Shown piece after piece: positions 1-9,241 of a DNA stretch of 64,000 bases. A model generated the notes under the pieces. It saw only the letters and a list, made by a program, of their open reading frames with translations, did no database searches and had not been told where the DNA came from. The stretch lies in the NCBI RefSeq assembly GCF_000380485.1, contig NZ_AQYG01000044.1, positions 1 through 64,000 of the forward strand, in the 5' to 3' direction. Numbering within the stretch: position 1 is the stretch's first letter; each line of letters opens with the position of its first letter. This DNA comes from Jongsikchunia kroppenstedtii DSM 45133 (GTDB taxonomy: Bacteria; Actinomycetota; Actinomycetes; Mycobacteriales; Mycobacteriaceae). The position numbers and the translations under genes were made by a program.

Positions 1-80
1 GAGTACGCGCATGAGTGGGCGTCAGCGAGCGAATCATCGAGCACAGGGTGTTTGTGCCTCATGTGCGCACGGAGCGAAGC

Positions 81-95
81 GAGTACGCGCATGAG
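81..95. repeat. 15-bp direct repeat just before hemA
   Basis: The 15-mer GAGTACGCGCATGAG occurs at 1-15 and again at 81-95, where its ATG is the hemA start codon. An 80-bp offset between identical copies suggests a small duplication, or a dispersed start-region motif whose other copy lies at the window edge. No function is assigned. Confidence 0.6.
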
Positions 96-1428
96 CATTT
101 TTCTGTTCGGGTTCTCGCATCGCAGCGCACCGGTGACCGCGCTGGAGCGGCTGGCGGTGTCGGAGTCGGATCGGCCGAAGCTGATCGACGAGCTGCTGAC
201 GTCGTCGCAGATCTCCGAGGCGATGATCGTGTCCACGTGCAACCGCGTCGAGGTGTACGCGGTCGTCGATGCGTTCCACCCTGCGCTGGAAGCGATCGGC
301 AAGGTGGTCGGCGACCATTCGGGCATGACGATCAACGAGATGACCCAGCATGCCTACGTGCGGTACTCCGAGGCCGCGATCGAGCATCTGTACACGGTCG
401 CCGCGGGCCTGGATTCGATGGTGGTCGGCGAGCAGCAGATCCTCGGCCAGATCCGCGACGCCTACGCCAGCGCCGACGCGCACAAGTCGGCCGGCCGCGT
501 GCTGCACGAGCTGGCGCAGCAGGCGTTGCGCGTCGGCAAGCGGGTGCACAGCGAGACCGGTATCGACCGCGCCGGCGCCTCGGTGGTGTCGGTGGCGCTC
601 GACCACGCGCGGGCCGTCTCCGGGGTGACCGACTTCCGCAAGGCGGTCGTGGTCGGGGCGGGCGCGATGGGCGGCCTTGCGGCCGCGAACCTGGCGCGCG
701 CCGGCGCCGAGGAGATCGTCGTCGTCAACCGCACGGTCACCAAGGCGCAGCACCTGGCTGAGAACGTCGCCAAGAACCATCCGCAAATCGCTACCCGCGG
801 CGTCGGGCTCGACGAGCTGGCGGAGGTGCTGGCGCAGGCGGACGTGCTGGTGTCGGCCGCCGGGACCACCGCCCCGGTCGTCGGTATCGCAACGGTGCAT
901 TCGGCACTGAAGGCGCGGGTCGTCGACCAGCCGATCGTGTTGTGCGACTTGGGACTTCCGCGCAACGTCGATCCGGCCGCCGCCCGGCTGCCCGATGTCG
1001 AGGTGATCGATATCGAGGGTCTGCGCGGCGACGCCGGCACGCAGGCAGCCGAGGCGGATGAAGCGGCGGCTCGACGGATCGTGGCCGACGAACTCGCCGA
1101 CTATCTGGTCCGCCAGCGCCAGGCCGAGGTGACCCCGACGGTGACCGCCCTGCGGCAGCGGGCCGCCGAGGTGGTGGAGGCCGAGATGCTGCGGCTGGAG
1201 ACCCGGTTGCCGGAGCTGGACGATCCGGCCCGCGACGAGGTTGCCAAGACGGTGCGCCGCGTCGTCGACAAGCTGCTCCATGCGCCGACCGTGCGCGTCA
1301 AGCAATTGGCATCCACGCCGCAGGGCGACAGCTACGCCGAGGCCCTGCGCGAACTGTTCGAACTCAAGCCGGGAGCCGCCGAATCGGTCTCGGCCATCGA
1401 ATCCCCGGAAGGACGAGGACGCGAGTGA
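91..1428 (+). CDS. hemA: Glutamyl-tRNA reductase
   Basis: Reduces glutamyl-tRNA to glutamate-1-semialdehyde, the first committed step of C5-pathway heme synthesis in the cytoplasm. The 445-aa protein has the usual length. The N-terminal catalytic domain carries the STCNRVEVY motif with the active-site Cys, followed by a GEQQILGQ segment. The NADPH-binding domain has [12 protein letters not shown], and a helical dimerization domain ends the protein. I chose the ATG at 91 because [15 protein letters not shown] matches the family N-terminus; an ATG at 52 in the same frame would add 13 unlike residues. The stop overlaps the hemC GTG by 4 nt, so the two are probably translationally coupled. hemL, the next enzyme, lies 16 kb downstream. 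Confidence 0.97.
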   Translation: MSIFLFGFSHRSAPVTALERLAVSESDRPKLIDELLTSSQISEAMIVSTCNRVEVYAVVDAFHPALEAIGKVVGDHSGMTINEMTQHAYVRYSEAAIEHLYTVAAGLDSMVVGEQQILGQIRDAYASADAHKSAGRVLHELAQQALRVGKRVHSETGIDRAGASVVSVALDHARAVSGVTDFRKAVVVGAGAMGGLAAANLARAGAEEIVVVNRTVTKAQHLAENVAKNHPQIATRGVGLDELAEVLAQADVLVSAAGTTAPVVGIATVHSALKARVVDQPIVLCDLGLPRNVDPAAARLPDVEVIDIEGLRGDAGTQAAEADEAAARRIVADELADYLVRQRQAEVTPTVTALRQRAAEVVEAEMLRLETRLPELDDPARDEVAKTVRRVVDKLLHAPTVRVKQLASTPQGDSYAEALRELFELKPGAAESVSAIESPEGRGRE

Positions 1429-2351
1429 GCGCTACACCCCTGCGGATCGGTACTCGCGGATCACTGTTGGCGACCACCCAGGCAGGCACGGTGCGCGACG
1501 CACTCATCGCCGCCGGGCATCCCGCTGAGCTGGTGATTATCAAGACCAAGGGCGATGCGTCCGATCGGCCGGTGGCCGAGATCGGGGTCGGCGTGTTCAC
1601 GGCCGAGCTACGCCGGGCGCTGCACGATGGCGAGGTCGACGTCGCCGTCCACTCGTATAAGGACCTGCCGACCGCGCCGGAAAAAGGCCTGGTCATCCCG
1701 GCTATTCCGGTGCGCGAGGACCCGCGGGACGCGCTGGTCGCGAGCGGTGGCCGGGTGCTGGGCGAATTGCCCCCGGGTGCGACGGTCGGAACCAGCGCGC
1801 CGCGACGGGTCGGGCAGCTTAGAGCATTGGGTCTCGGTTTGGAAATCCGCCCCCTACGGGGCAATCTTGATTCCAGGTTGGGCAGAGTCGCTGACGGCGA
1901 ACTCGATGCAGTGGTAGTGGCGCGTGCCGGATTGGCTCGGATCGGTAGGACCGATGCGGTCACCGAGGCATTCGACCCGGTCCAGATGCTGCCGGCTCCC
2001 GCGCAGGGTGCATTGGCAATCGAGTGCCGCGACGATGACGCCGAACTGGTGAGTATCCTCGCCGGACTGGATGACGCCGCGACGCGTGCGTCGGTGGTTG
2101 CCGAGCGGGCCGTGCTGGCCGCCCTGGAGGCGGGTTGCACCGCTCCGGTAGGCGCCATCGCCGAAGTGGTGGAGTCCATCGACGAGGACGGGCGCACCTT
2201 TGAGGAGCTGTCGCTGCGCGCGGTCGTCGTCGCAGAAGACGGTTCGGACGATGTCCGGTCCTCGATCGTGGGTCCGACTGACCGGGCCGCTGAGCTCGGC
2301 CGGGAACTCGCCGCGGAATTGCTGGACCGCGGGGCCGCCGAACTGTATTGA
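1425..2351 (+). CDS. hemC: Hydroxymethylbilane synthase (porphobilinogen deaminase)
   Basis: Condenses four porphobilinogen molecules into hydroxymethylbilane. The 308-aa protein starts [16 protein letters not shown], contains [10 protein letters not shown] and the RGNLDSRL substrate-binding arginines, and has [11 protein letters not shown], whose Cys holds the dipyrromethane cofactor. The GTG start lies in the hemA stop (GTGA overlap). It sits in the hemA-hemC-cobA/hemD-hemB gene order conserved in actinobacteria. Nothing is odd about it. Confidence 0.97.
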   Translation: MSATPLRIGTRGSLLATTQAGTVRDALIAAGHPAELVIIKTKGDASDRPVAEIGVGVFTAELRRALHDGEVDVAVHSYKDLPTAPEKGLVIPAIPVREDPRDALVASGGRVLGELPPGATVGTSAPRRVGQLRALGLGLEIRPLRGNLDSRLGRVADGELDAVVVARAGLARIGRTDAVTEAFDPVQMLPAPAQGALAIECRDDDAELVSILAGLDDAATRASVVAERAVLAALEAGCTAPVGAIAEVVESIDEDGRTFEELSLRAVVVAEDGSDDVRSSIVGPTDRAAELGRELAAELLDRGAAELY

Positions 2352-2399
2352 CAGTAGCGACTCCCCGGGGACACGGCCCTACAGGGGCAGGGAGTTGGA

Positions 2400-4043
2400 A
2401 TGAGCCGCACGAAGAAGGCCAATCCGGGCCGCGTTTTGTTCGTCGGATCGGGCCCGGGCGATCCCGCATTGCTGACGCTTCGCGCCGTGGCGGCGCTGGA
2501 GGCCGCAACAGTGGTGTTCGTCGATCCGGATGTGCCCCCCGCCGTCGTCGCGTTGGTGACCGGCGAATCGGACGAGCCCAAGGCCACGAGCAAGGCCGCG
2601 GCCGCCAAGTCGGCCGCCGAGCAGGACGAGGCCGCCGGTACCGAGGTCGAGGCCGAGGAGACCGTCGAAGAGCCCAGCCGGGTGCGTCCCGCGTTGGGCG
2701 ATCCCGTCGAGGTCGCCAAGACCCTCGTGGCCGCTGCCAAGGCGGGTGACGACGTGGTCCGCCTGGTCTCGGGCGACCCGCTGACCTCCGACGCAGTCGT
2801 CACCGAGGTGCAGGTCTGCGTCCGCAACCACGTGCAGTTCGAGATTATTCCGGGCCTGCCGTCGGCGTCGACCGTCCCGACCTACGCGGGTATCCCGCTG
2901 GGGTCGGCGCACAGCGAGGCCGACGTCCGCGCCGTCACCGACTGGGCCGCGCTGGCCGCCGCGCCCGGCCCGCTGGTACTGCATGCGACCGCGGTGCACC
3001 TCACAGAGGTCACGACCGCGCTGGTCGAGCAGGGAATGTCGGCCGACACCCCCGCCGCGGTGACCGTCGCCGGAACCACCTGCCAGCAGCGCACCCTCGA
3101 CGCGACGCTGGGTTCGCTGAACGATGTCGCCGGCGGCCTGCTGGGTCCGCTGATCATCACGGTCGGCGACGTGGCGGCCGAGCGAAACAAGCTGTCCTGG
3201 TGGGAGTCTCGGGCTCTCTACGGCTGGAGCGTGCTGGTGCCCCGCACCAAGGATCAGGCCGCGGACATGAGTCAGCGGCTCATCACCCACGGCGCGATCC
3301 CGCGCGAGGTGCCCACGATCGCCGTCGAGCCGCCGCGCAGCCCTGCGCAGATGGAACGCGCCGTCAAGGGCCTGGTCGACGGCCGCTACCAGTGGGTGGT
3401 GTTCACCTCGACCAACGCGGTGCGGGCGGTCTGGGAGAAGTTCGCCGAATTCGGTTTGGACGCACGGGCTTTCAGCGGCGTCAAGATCGCCTGCGTCGGT
3501 CAGGCGACCGCCGACAAGGTGCGTGCCTTCGGCATCAACCCGGAGCTGGTGCCCAGCGGCGAGCAGTCGTCGCTAGGCCTGCTCGAGGACTTCCCGCCGT
3601 ACGACGACGTCTTCGACCCGGTGAACCGAGTCCTGTTGCCGCGCGCGGATATCGCGACCGAAACGCTGTCCGAGGGCCTGCGTGAACGCGGCTGGGAGAT
3701 CGACGACGTGACGGCCTACCGCACGGTGCGTGCGGCTCCGCCGCCGGCCGAGACCCGCGAGATGATCAAGACCGGCGGATTCGACGCCGTCTGCTTCACC
3801 TCCAGCTCCACTGTCCGCAACCTGGTCGGAATCGCCGGAAAGCCGCACGCGCGCACCATCGTCGCGTGCATCGGCCCGAAGACCGCCGAGACCGCAACGG
3901 AATTCGGCCTGCGCGTCGACGTGCAGCCGGAGACCGCGTCGATCCCGGATCTGGTGGACGCGCTGGCCGCCCACGCCGCCCGGCTGCGGGCCGAGGGCGC
4001 ACTGCCGCCGCCGCGCAAGAAGGCCCGTCGCTCGCGTTCCTGA
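2400..4043 (+). CDS. hemD: Fused uroporphyrinogen-III methyltransferase-like / uroporphyrinogen-III synthase
   Basis: A two-domain 547-aa protein like M. tuberculosis Rv0511. Residues 1 to about 260 resemble the CobA/SUMT tetrapyrrole methylase fold ([39 protein letters not shown]). Residues about 275-530 are the HemD synthase that closes hydroxymethylbilane to uroporphyrinogen III ([24 protein letters not shown]). An Ala/Glu/Lys-rich low-complexity insert of about 40 residues (about 58-100) interrupts the methylase part. It may be a degenerate or regulatory domain, and methylase activity is unproven here. A GGGAG Shine-Dalgarno supports the ATG at 2400. Confidence 0.93.
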   Translation: MSRTKKANPGRVLFVGSGPGDPALLTLRAVAALEAATVVFVDPDVPPAVVALVTGESDEPKATSKAAAAKSAAEQDEAAGTEVEAEETVEEPSRVRPALGDPVEVAKTLVAAAKAGDDVVRLVSGDPLTSDAVVTEVQVCVRNHVQFEIIPGLPSASTVPTYAGIPLGSAHSEADVRAVTDWAALAAAPGPLVLHATAVHLTEVTTALVEQGMSADTPAAVTVAGTTCQQRTLDATLGSLNDVAGGLLGPLIITVGDVAAERNKLSWWESRALYGWSVLVPRTKDQAADMSQRLITHGAIPREVPTIAVEPPRSPAQMERAVKGLVDGRYQWVVFTSTNAVRAVWEKFAEFGLDARAFSGVKIACVGQATADKVRAFGINPELVPSGEQSSLGLLEDFPPYDDVFDPVNRVLLPRADIATETLSEGLRERGWEIDDVTAYRTVRAAPPPAETREMIKTGGFDAVCFTSSSTVRNLVGIAGKPHARTIVACIGPKTAETATEFGLRVDVQPETASIPDLVDALAAHAARLRAEGALPPPRKKARRSRS

Positions 4044-4083
4044 TCGCCGTCGCACCGGCAACCACACCTGTGAGGAGTCCCGC

Positions 4084-5058
4084 GTGAGTCCACAGATTCG
4101 GCCCCGCCGGTTGCGTTCCACGGCGGCGATGCGCCGGCTGGTCGGCGAGACCTCGCTGGAGCCGCGGCATCTGGTGCTGCCGATGTTCGTCGCCGACGGC
4201 ATCGATGAGCCCCGGCCGATCGAGTCGATGCCGGGAGTGCAGCAGCACACCGCCGATTCGCTGCGGGCCGCCGCGGCGGACGCGGTGGCCGCCGGTGTCG
4301 GGGGGCTGATGCTCTTCGGCGTCCCGGACGCCGCCCACAAGGACGGCCAGGGCAGTGGCGCCGACGATCCCGATGGGGTGCTCAACCGCGCGCTGCGACA
4401 GCTCCGATCCGATCTCGGCGACTCGACCGTCCTGATGGCCGATACCTGCCTGGACGAATTCACCGATCACGGGCACTGCGGCGTGCTGGATGCCCAGGGG
4501 CGGGTCGACAACGACGCCACACTGGAGCGGTACCGCTCGATGGCGGTCGCCCAGGCCGAGGCCGGGGCGCATCTGCTCGGCCCCAGCGGAATGATGGATG
4601 GCCAGGTGGCCGCGATCCGCGATGCGCTGGATCTGGCCGGCTTCGACGACACCGGCATCCTCGCCTACACCGCCAAGTACGCGTCGGCCTTCTACGGCCC
4701 GTTCCGGGAGGCCGTCGGTTCGTCGTTGGAGGGCGATCGCCGTACCTACCAGCAGGACGCCGCCAATCGCCGGGAGGCCCTGCGTGAGCTGGCGCTCGAT
4801 CTCGCCGAGGGCGCCGACATGGTGATGGTCAAGCCCGCCATGAGCTACCTCGACATCCTCGCCGATGTGGCGGCCGAATCGGACGTGCCGGTCGCGGCCT
4901 ATCAGATCTCGGGCGAGTACTCGATGATCACCGCGGCCGCCGAACGGGGCTGGATCGATCGCGATGCCGCGATCGTCGAGTCCCTGCTGAGCATCCGCCG
5001 GGCCGGGGCCGACATAGTGCTGACCTACTGGGCCGCCGAGGTAGCCGGCGCCAGATGA
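4084..5058 (+). CDS. hemB: Delta-aminolevulinic acid dehydratase (porphobilinogen synthase)
   Basis: Joins two 5-aminolevulinate molecules into porphobilinogen. The 324-aa protein has the two Schiff-base lysines, in [17 protein letters not shown] and [12 protein letters not shown]. The metal loop reads [14 protein letters not shown]. Two of the three zinc cysteines remain and the third position is Asp, so metal use may be mixed. A GAGGAG site 6 nt upstream supports the GTG start. The last codons and stop form the beginning of a 107-bp unit that is duplicated immediately downstream. Confidence 0.96.
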   Translation: MSPQIRPRRLRSTAAMRRLVGETSLEPRHLVLPMFVADGIDEPRPIESMPGVQQHTADSLRAAAADAVAAGVGGLMLFGVPDAAHKDGQGSGADDPDGVLNRALRQLRSDLGDSTVLMADTCLDEFTDHGHCGVLDAQGRVDNDATLERYRSMAVAQAEAGAHLLGPSGMMDGQVAAIRDALDLAGFDDTGILAYTAKYASAFYGPFREAVGSSLEGDRRTYQQDAANRREALRELALDLAEGADMVMVKPAMSYLDILADVAAESDVPVAAYQISGEYSMITAAAERGWIDRDAAIVESLLSIRRAGADIVLTYWAAEVAGAR

Positions 5059-5258
5059 ACGACCGGCTGCGTTCTCGGCCGACCCGCATACAAAAGCGGT
5101 ATAGCGGGCCGACCTCGGCCTTGCCGGATCGTCCACCTGTTCACCGGCTGCCCGGCGCCAGATGAACGACCGGCTGCGTTCTCGGCCGCCCCGCATACAA
5201 AAGCGGTATAGCGGGCCGATCTCGGCCTTGCCGGATCGCCCACCTGATCACCGGCTAC
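5045..5258 (+). repeat. 107-bp tandem duplication covering the hemB 3' end
   Basis: Two head-to-tail copies (5045-5151 and 5152-5258) differ at only five positions. The unit begins inside hemB and includes its stop codon. Each copy contains a stem-loop: CCCGCATAC pairs with GTAT-A-GCGGG around an AAAAGCG loop (5083-5108 in copy 1, with one bulged A). The second copy carries the last hemB codons but no coding continuity. It fills the gap before the next promoter. Confidence 0.93.
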
Positions 5259-5277
5259 CCGTGGTGCGGTGACTGAC

Positions 5278-5283
5278 TATCCT
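5278..5283 (+). promoter_or_regulatory. -10 box of a probable leaderless transcript
   Basis: TATCCT lies 6 nt before the ATG at 5290, so transcription would start at or next to the A of ATG. No Shine-Dalgarno is present, which fits a leaderless mRNA. Confidence 0.55.
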
Positions 5284-5289
5284 GGCACC

Positions 5290-5970
5290 ATGTCATTTTC
5301 CGCGGCCGGTCCTCAGCCGCCCCATCAGCCCGGCTCCGGGCAGCCGACGCCGCCGACGGGTCCGCCCGAGCGGCCCACCCTCACCGGGGCGATGGCCATC
5401 GCCACCGAGCTGTGGCTGGTCGTCATCGCGATGGAGATCGTGACGTCGATCGGGATGTACCAGAGCGTTCGTGATTCCTACACCAGCGGTGCGTCCAAGT
5501 CGGAGGAGATCAGCAACCCGATGTTCCTGACGGCCTATGTCATCGGGAACCTGGTGATCGCCACGATCTCGATACTGGTCTGGTGGTATGCCCGCGAAGG
5601 CCGCAAAGTGGCGCGCATGCTGCTGTCCTTCGGCGCCGTCTATGTGGTCGTCCAGACCGTCATGGCGTTCTTCAGTCAGCCCGATCCACGCTGGGTGATG
5701 ATCCCGACCGTGCTCGCGGGGGTCGCCGGGCTCGGGGTGGCCGCGATGGTCCTCAGTCGCGACACCGAACGGTTCTGCGCCGAGATGGATCAGTACCGCG
5801 CCGACGTCGCGCGGTGGCGCTTCTTCACCAGCACCCCGTATCCGCTGCAGGTGCATCCGCACCAGCATCCCGGCCCGTATCCGCCCGTGTCATACCCGCC
5901 GGTGTCGAACCCCCATGGACAGCAGCCGCCGGTCCCACCGGCCGACGAACGCAAGGACAGCAATGAGTGA
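5290..5970 (+). CDS. Proline-rich N-terminus multi-pass membrane protein (Rv0513-like position)
   Basis: A 226-aa protein of unknown function. Residues 1-30 are Pro/Gly-rich and probably cytoplasmic. Four hydrophobic segments follow (about residues 37-55, 81-100, 113-133 and 140-158), then a tail with HP/P-rich repeats. The ATG at 5290 is preferred over a GTG at 5269 because a TATCCT box lies 6 nt upstream. It occupies the place of M. tuberculosis Rv0513, after hemB. It overlaps the next gene by 8 nt and heads a four-gene membrane-protein operon. Confidence 0.75.
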   Translation: MSFSAAGPQPPHQPGSGQPTPPTGPPERPTLTGAMAIATELWLVVIAMEIVTSIGMYQSVRDSYTSGASKSEEISNPMFLTAYVIGNLVIATISILVWWYAREGRKVARMLLSFGAVYVVVQTVMAFFSQPDPRWVMIPTVLAGVAGLGVAAMVLSRDTERFCAEMDQYRADVARWRFFTSTPYPLQVHPHQHPGPYPPVSYPPVSNPHGQQPPVPPADERKDSNE

Positions 5971-6355
5971 TGCCCGACCGGCCCTGGTGACCTGGTCCTA
6001 CCGGCTCTGGTACCTCGGCGGCGCGTTGTATGCGGTCTGCGCGATCATCTGGTTCGCGCTGTCCGTCGGCGATCATCCGGCGGCCGCGGTGCCGATCGGC
6101 CTGCTGCTGCTCGTCATCGGGCTGGGGGTGATCGCGTTGGCCCGCAAGGTGACTCCCGCCGATACCCGCTGGCGGTCGGCGCTGGCGGCCCTGACACTGG
6201 TGGTGACGGTGCTGTCGATGGTCGGCGCGCTCGCCGGTCTCGGTCCGCTGTTCGTGATCGCCGCGGTGATCGGCCTGATCGGTTCGATCTGCGCGTACCG
6301 GCCGGCGGCGGAGGCGTGGTTCAACCCGCCGCAGACGGGCGCCAACGGTGGCTGA
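5963..6355 (+). CDS. Small four-helix membrane protein, unknown function
   Basis: A 130-aa protein with four hydrophobic stretches (about residues 14-30, 38-55, 68-88 and 95-113) and a short polar tail. I do not recognise a named family. The ATG lies within the end of the preceding gene (8-nt overlap), and its own end overlaps the next GTG start by 8 nt, so the run 5290-7165 is one compact operon. Its proximity to hemB suggests an envelope or respiratory role, but that is only inference. Confidence 0.7.
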   Translation: MSDARPALVTWSYRLWYLGGALYAVCAIIWFALSVGDHPAAAVPIGLLLLVIGLGVIALARKVTPADTRWRSALAALTLVVTVLSMVGALAGLGPLFVIAAVIGLIGSICAYRPAAEAWFNPPQTGANGG

Positions 6356-6890
6356 GAAGGATCGCCGACCGAACCCGTTGAAGGACACGCCGCCGGAGCT
6401 GGTGCTGTTCAAGGAGATCGGCGGCAGCTATTGGACGGCCGCGATCGGTCCGGTGCTGTGCCTGATCGTCTTCATCGTCGAACTGAGCACCGGCAATCAT
6501 GAGACGCACTGGCCCGTGCTGCTGATCTTCGCGGTCATCATCGGCGGGTTCTCGTATATGCAGACCGCGGCCGCGCGCCAGCATGTCAGCGTCCTGCTGA
6601 CCGACGAGTTCCTGACGCAGGGGGCGCAGACCATCGATGTCGCCGACATCGCCGAGGTCTTGCCGGCGAACAGCGGTTCGGAGATCCAGAAGTGGGAGGT
6701 GGCGCGTCCGCTCGGCGAGCTGAGCGCGGTTCCCCGGCGGCGCAAGGGAATCGGAGTGGTGCTGAAGGACGGCAGCACTCGGCAGGCCTGGGCGCGGAAC
6801 GTCGAGGTGCTGCGCTCGGAGTTGACGCAGGCACATCAGGCGATCGCGATGGGCATCCCACCGCGGCGAGCGGACGGCGACGGCGCATGA
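6348..6890 (+). CDS. Membrane-anchored protein with C-terminal PH-like region, unknown function
   Basis: A 180-aa protein. The GTG start overlaps the previous gene. Two hydrophobic segments (about residues 31-50 and 56-75) are followed by a soluble C-terminal part (residues about 80-170) rich in beta-forming sequence, with DEFLTQGAQTIDVADIAEV and LKDGSTRQAWARN. This layout is common in small actinobacterial proteins with a bacterial-PH-like cytoplasmic domain, though I cannot confirm the family by eye. Its stop overlaps the ATG of the next gene (ATGA). Confidence 0.68.
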   Translation: MAEKDRRPNPLKDTPPELVLFKEIGGSYWTAAIGPVLCLIVFIVELSTGNHETHWPVLLIFAVIIGGFSYMQTAAARQHVSVLLTDEFLTQGAQTIDVADIAEVLPANSGSEIQKWEVARPLGELSAVPRRRKGIGVVLKDGSTRQAWARNVEVLRSELTQAHQAIAMGIPPRRADGDGA

Positions 6891-7165
6891 TCGCGCGACT
6901 GGGGCGGTCCGGCCTGATCGGCGTGGTGGTGTTCATCATCGGGCTCGCGCTGGCGGTGTGGTGCTGGGCGCAGGCCCGCAGTACCAGCCCGTATCCGCCC
7001 ATCACCGACGGTCCGCATCCGGCCGCCACGGGCTACGAAGGCATTCGCTACGACGGCAGTTGGATCGGACTGGCGGTGCTCGCCGCGCTCGCTGCCGTGG
7101 CCGGGCTGTTCGTCGCGATCGGCCGCCTCCGTTCGCCGAGCTATTCGGCGAACTCGGACAGTTGA
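6887..7165 (+). CDS. Small two-helix membrane protein
   Basis: A 92-aa protein, last of the 5290-7165 operon. It has an N-terminal transmembrane helix (about residues 8-28), a roughly 35-residue loop with Tyr/Pro/Gly, a second helix (about 58-80) and a short basic tail. It starts in the ATGA overlap with the preceding gene. Its 3' end runs over the stop codon of the Doc remnant on the opposite strand (7141-7143), so insertion of that remnant may have set the present C-terminus. No function is recognised. Confidence 0.65.
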   Translation: MIARLGRSGLIGVVVFIIGLALAVWCWAQARSTSPYPPITDGPHPAATGYEGIRYDGSWIGLAVLAALAAVAGLFVAIGRLRSPSYSANSDS

Positions 7166-7329
7166 TCGGAAATCTCTTCCCAGGTCAGCTCATTCGCCGC
7201 GATCGAAAGTACGAACTGCTCCGCCCGATCGTTGTCGAGACCGGCGGTCAACTGGACTCCGTTGAGCCCCAGCAAGAGCCAACAACCTGCCCATCCGGTG
7301 CGTTTGTTGCCGTAAGTCAATGACCGGGT
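7141..7329 (-). pseudogene. 3' remnant of a Doc/Fic-family death-on-curing toxin gene
   Basis: The minus strand reads without a stop from about 7329 to the TAG at 7141-7143. It gives a fragment of about 60 residues containing SLTYGNKRTGWAGCWLLL followed by LNGVQL. GNKRTGW is the hallmark of Doc proteins (the end of the Fic motif). The upstream half, including the catalytic-loop His region, is missing, and no start codon or Phd-like antitoxin gene is visible. The open frame overlaps the end of the membrane-protein gene by 25 nt. I infer an eroded toxin-antitoxin locus. Confidence 0.65.
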
Positions 7330-7416
7330 AGTGACAAATGAATGCAGCGGGGCCGGGGCCGGGTCGACGCTTGTTCGGCTGGACGATCAGACAATTTCGT
7401 ATTAGTGTTCATTGAC

Positions 7417-8010
7417 ATGAAATCTGTCGAACCGCCGCGCCGCGGGTATCGGCAGGACGCACGGGCGCGGTCGGCCGAGGCTACACACCGCGCGATTCTT
7501 GAGGCCGCCCGAGCACTGAGTGCTTCGGTACCGCTTGCCGCGATCACCCTGCAGGACATTGCCGCCCACGCCGGCGTCACGGTGCAGACGGTGCTTCGGA
7601 GGTTCGGCAGTCGCGACGGTGTGATCGAGGCGGCGATCGAGCGTTTCGCCGCTGAGGTCCGCGCGCAGCGCGCCGTATTGCCGGGCGATATCGGTGCCGC
7701 TGTCAATACTGTCGTCGACCACTACGAGGACTATGGCGATGCGATGATGCTGCTGCTCGGCCAGGAGACAGTCGACGCGAATGCCCTGCGAATCACCACA
7801 GTCGGTCGCGAACTCCATGACAGCTGGGTGGCCGACGCGTTCGCTCCCACCAGCAAGCGGCAGCACCGATTGTTAGTGGTCGCCACGGACCTGTACACCT
7901 GGAAACTGCTGCGTCGCGACCGGGGCCTCGATCCTGGGCAGACCGCGGAGCACATGTATGAGTTGTGCCGAGCCATCATTGGTCGAGCAGGGAACGATGC
8001 GGATGGCTGA
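7417..8010 (+). CDS. TetR-family transcriptional regulator
   Basis: A 197-aa one-component regulator. The N-terminal TetR helix-turn-helix is at about residues 17-65 (RSAEATHRAILEAARAL, LQDIAAHAGVTVQTVLRRFGSRDGVIEAAIERF). The ligand domain is not recognisable by sequence. A TAGTGT box 8 nt upstream of the ATG and the lack of a Shine-Dalgarno suggest a leaderless start. It overlaps the following glycosyltransferase by 8 nt, so the two genes are co-transcribed and the regulator likely controls its own operon. Confidence 0.88.
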   Translation: MKSVEPPRRGYRQDARARSAEATHRAILEAARALSASVPLAAITLQDIAAHAGVTVQTVLRRFGSRDGVIEAAIERFAAEVRAQRAVLPGDIGAAVNTVVDHYEDYGDAMMLLLGQETVDANALRITTVGRELHDSWVADAFAPTSKRQHRLLVVATDLYTWKLLRRDRGLDPGQTAEHMYELCRAIIGRAGNDADG

Positions 8011-9097
8011 CCTGCTTTTCGTGACTATGGACGCTGGCGGCAACGTGCCGCCGATGCTCGGCATCGCCCGCGCCACCGCCGCGCGCGGACATCGGGTGCG
8101 CCTGCTCGGACACGAACGACTCCGTGCGAGGGTCGAGGCAGAGGAGCTCGAACTCACGCCGTTCAAGCAGACGCGACGATGGGACGCCAGCCACGAGCAA
8201 TCGGTCTTGCGATGGGCGCCGATGCTCACCGACCCGCTTCTCGGCGAGGAGGTGCGTGCGGCCTGTGCGGATCGCCGTCCTGACGTTGCGGTGGTTGACT
8301 GCATGCTTGCACCCGTGCATGACGCCGTCGATCGACTGGGCATCCCCCGTGTCGTGCTCACGCACACCCTCAAGTCGTATTACGACGGACCATATCTGTA
8401 TCTCGCCGGTGCCGCCGCGCGCCTGCGCGGCCACCGCGTAACCGCCCAGTGGAACCGCGCGAGAGCGAACCTGGTGACTACGGTGGCTGAACTCGATCCG
8501 GCGGCCCGGCGACGCCAAGCGCCGAACGTGCGCTGGACCGGTGTCGTCGGTCCGACGACTGCACCTACGGCACACCGCGCCGACCCGCCGCTTGTGCTTG
8601 TGAGCATGTCGACCAACGGATTCCGGGGACAGCGAAAATCCTTGCAGCGCATCGTCGACGCTCTTGGTGAACTGCCTGTGCGTGCCGTCGTGACGACAGG
8701 TGGCGTCTTCGCGCCCGATGTGCTCGCCGCGCCACGCAATGTCACCGTGGTTGGCTATACCGACCACCTCGCGATCATGCCCGAGTGCTCACTGGTGGTC
8801 AGTCACGGCGGCCACTCCACGGTATTCCGCGCGTTGGCGCACGACGCTCCGCTCTTGGTGATCCCATCCAGCCGAATGACTGACCAACCGCAGGTCGGAC
8901 GGGCGATCGCCGATGCGGGCGCGGCCATATGTCTGTCTCGGTCGGCATCGACTCGGGCGATTCGATCCGCCATCGAGACGCTGCTGCGTGAACCGCGGTT
9001 CCACGGCGTCGCAAGCGAACTGGGCGCCCGCGTGCGGGCCGTGGACGGAGCGAGCACCGCGGCCGACATCATCGCCGAGGTAGTAGCGGACCCATGA
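8003..9097 (+). CDS. GT1-family UDP-glycosyltransferase (MGT-like)
   Basis: A 364-aa GT-B glycosyltransferase. The N-terminal acceptor domain begins ADLLFVTMDAGGNVPPMLGIA. The C-terminal nucleotide-sugar domain carries SHGGHSTVFRALAHDAPLLVIP, the GT1 donor signature. Family members glycosylate small molecules such as macrolides, polyketides or lipids; the acceptor here is unknown. ATG 8003 sits about 9 nt after AGGGA; ATG 7997 two codons earlier is possible. The start overlaps the TetR stop. A drug- or metabolite-inactivating role under TetR control is plausible but inferred only from context. Confidence 0.85.
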   Translation: MADLLFVTMDAGGNVPPMLGIARATAARGHRVRLLGHERLRARVEAEELELTPFKQTRRWDASHEQSVLRWAPMLTDPLLGEEVRAACADRRPDVAVVDCMLAPVHDAVDRLGIPRVVLTHTLKSYYDGPYLYLAGAAARLRGHRVTAQWNRARANLVTTVAELDPAARRRQAPNVRWTGVVGPTTAPTAHRADPPLVLVSMSTNGFRGQRKSLQRIVDALGELPVRAVVTTGGVFAPDVLAAPRNVTVVGYTDHLAIMPECSLVVSHGGHSTVFRALAHDAPLLVIPSSRMTDQPQVGRAIADAGAAICLSRSASTRAIRSAIETLLREPRFHGVASELGARVRAVDGASTAADIIAEVVADP

Positions 9098-9241
9098 TCC
9101 GTCAGAGGGCACTTCGGTGCGTCTCGACTCCTGACCTGGCCGAGTCTTCCTGCGGGTACGCCCATTCCGGGCACATCTGCGTCAAGATCACTGTGTACTG
9201 AGACGTGCAGATAGAGCTTGTGACGAGTGAGAGGGTGTGCG

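Noticed and set aside
34-1305. Long open frame on the minus strand opposite hemA
   Set aside because: It mirrors the hemA coding strand, is Arg/His/Gly-rich, and is a typical high-GC antisense shadow.
3796-5196. 466-residue minus-strand frame across hemB
   Set aside because: Shadow of hemB; composition is Arg/Gly-rich and has no recognisable domain.
5045-5258. CRISPR-like array
   Set aside because: Only two contiguous 107-bp copies and no spacers; it is a tandem duplication.
9098-9241. Possible inverted repeat (CTGC...GCAG) upstream of betB
   Set aside because: Arms are short and imperfect; no firm operator can be claimed.
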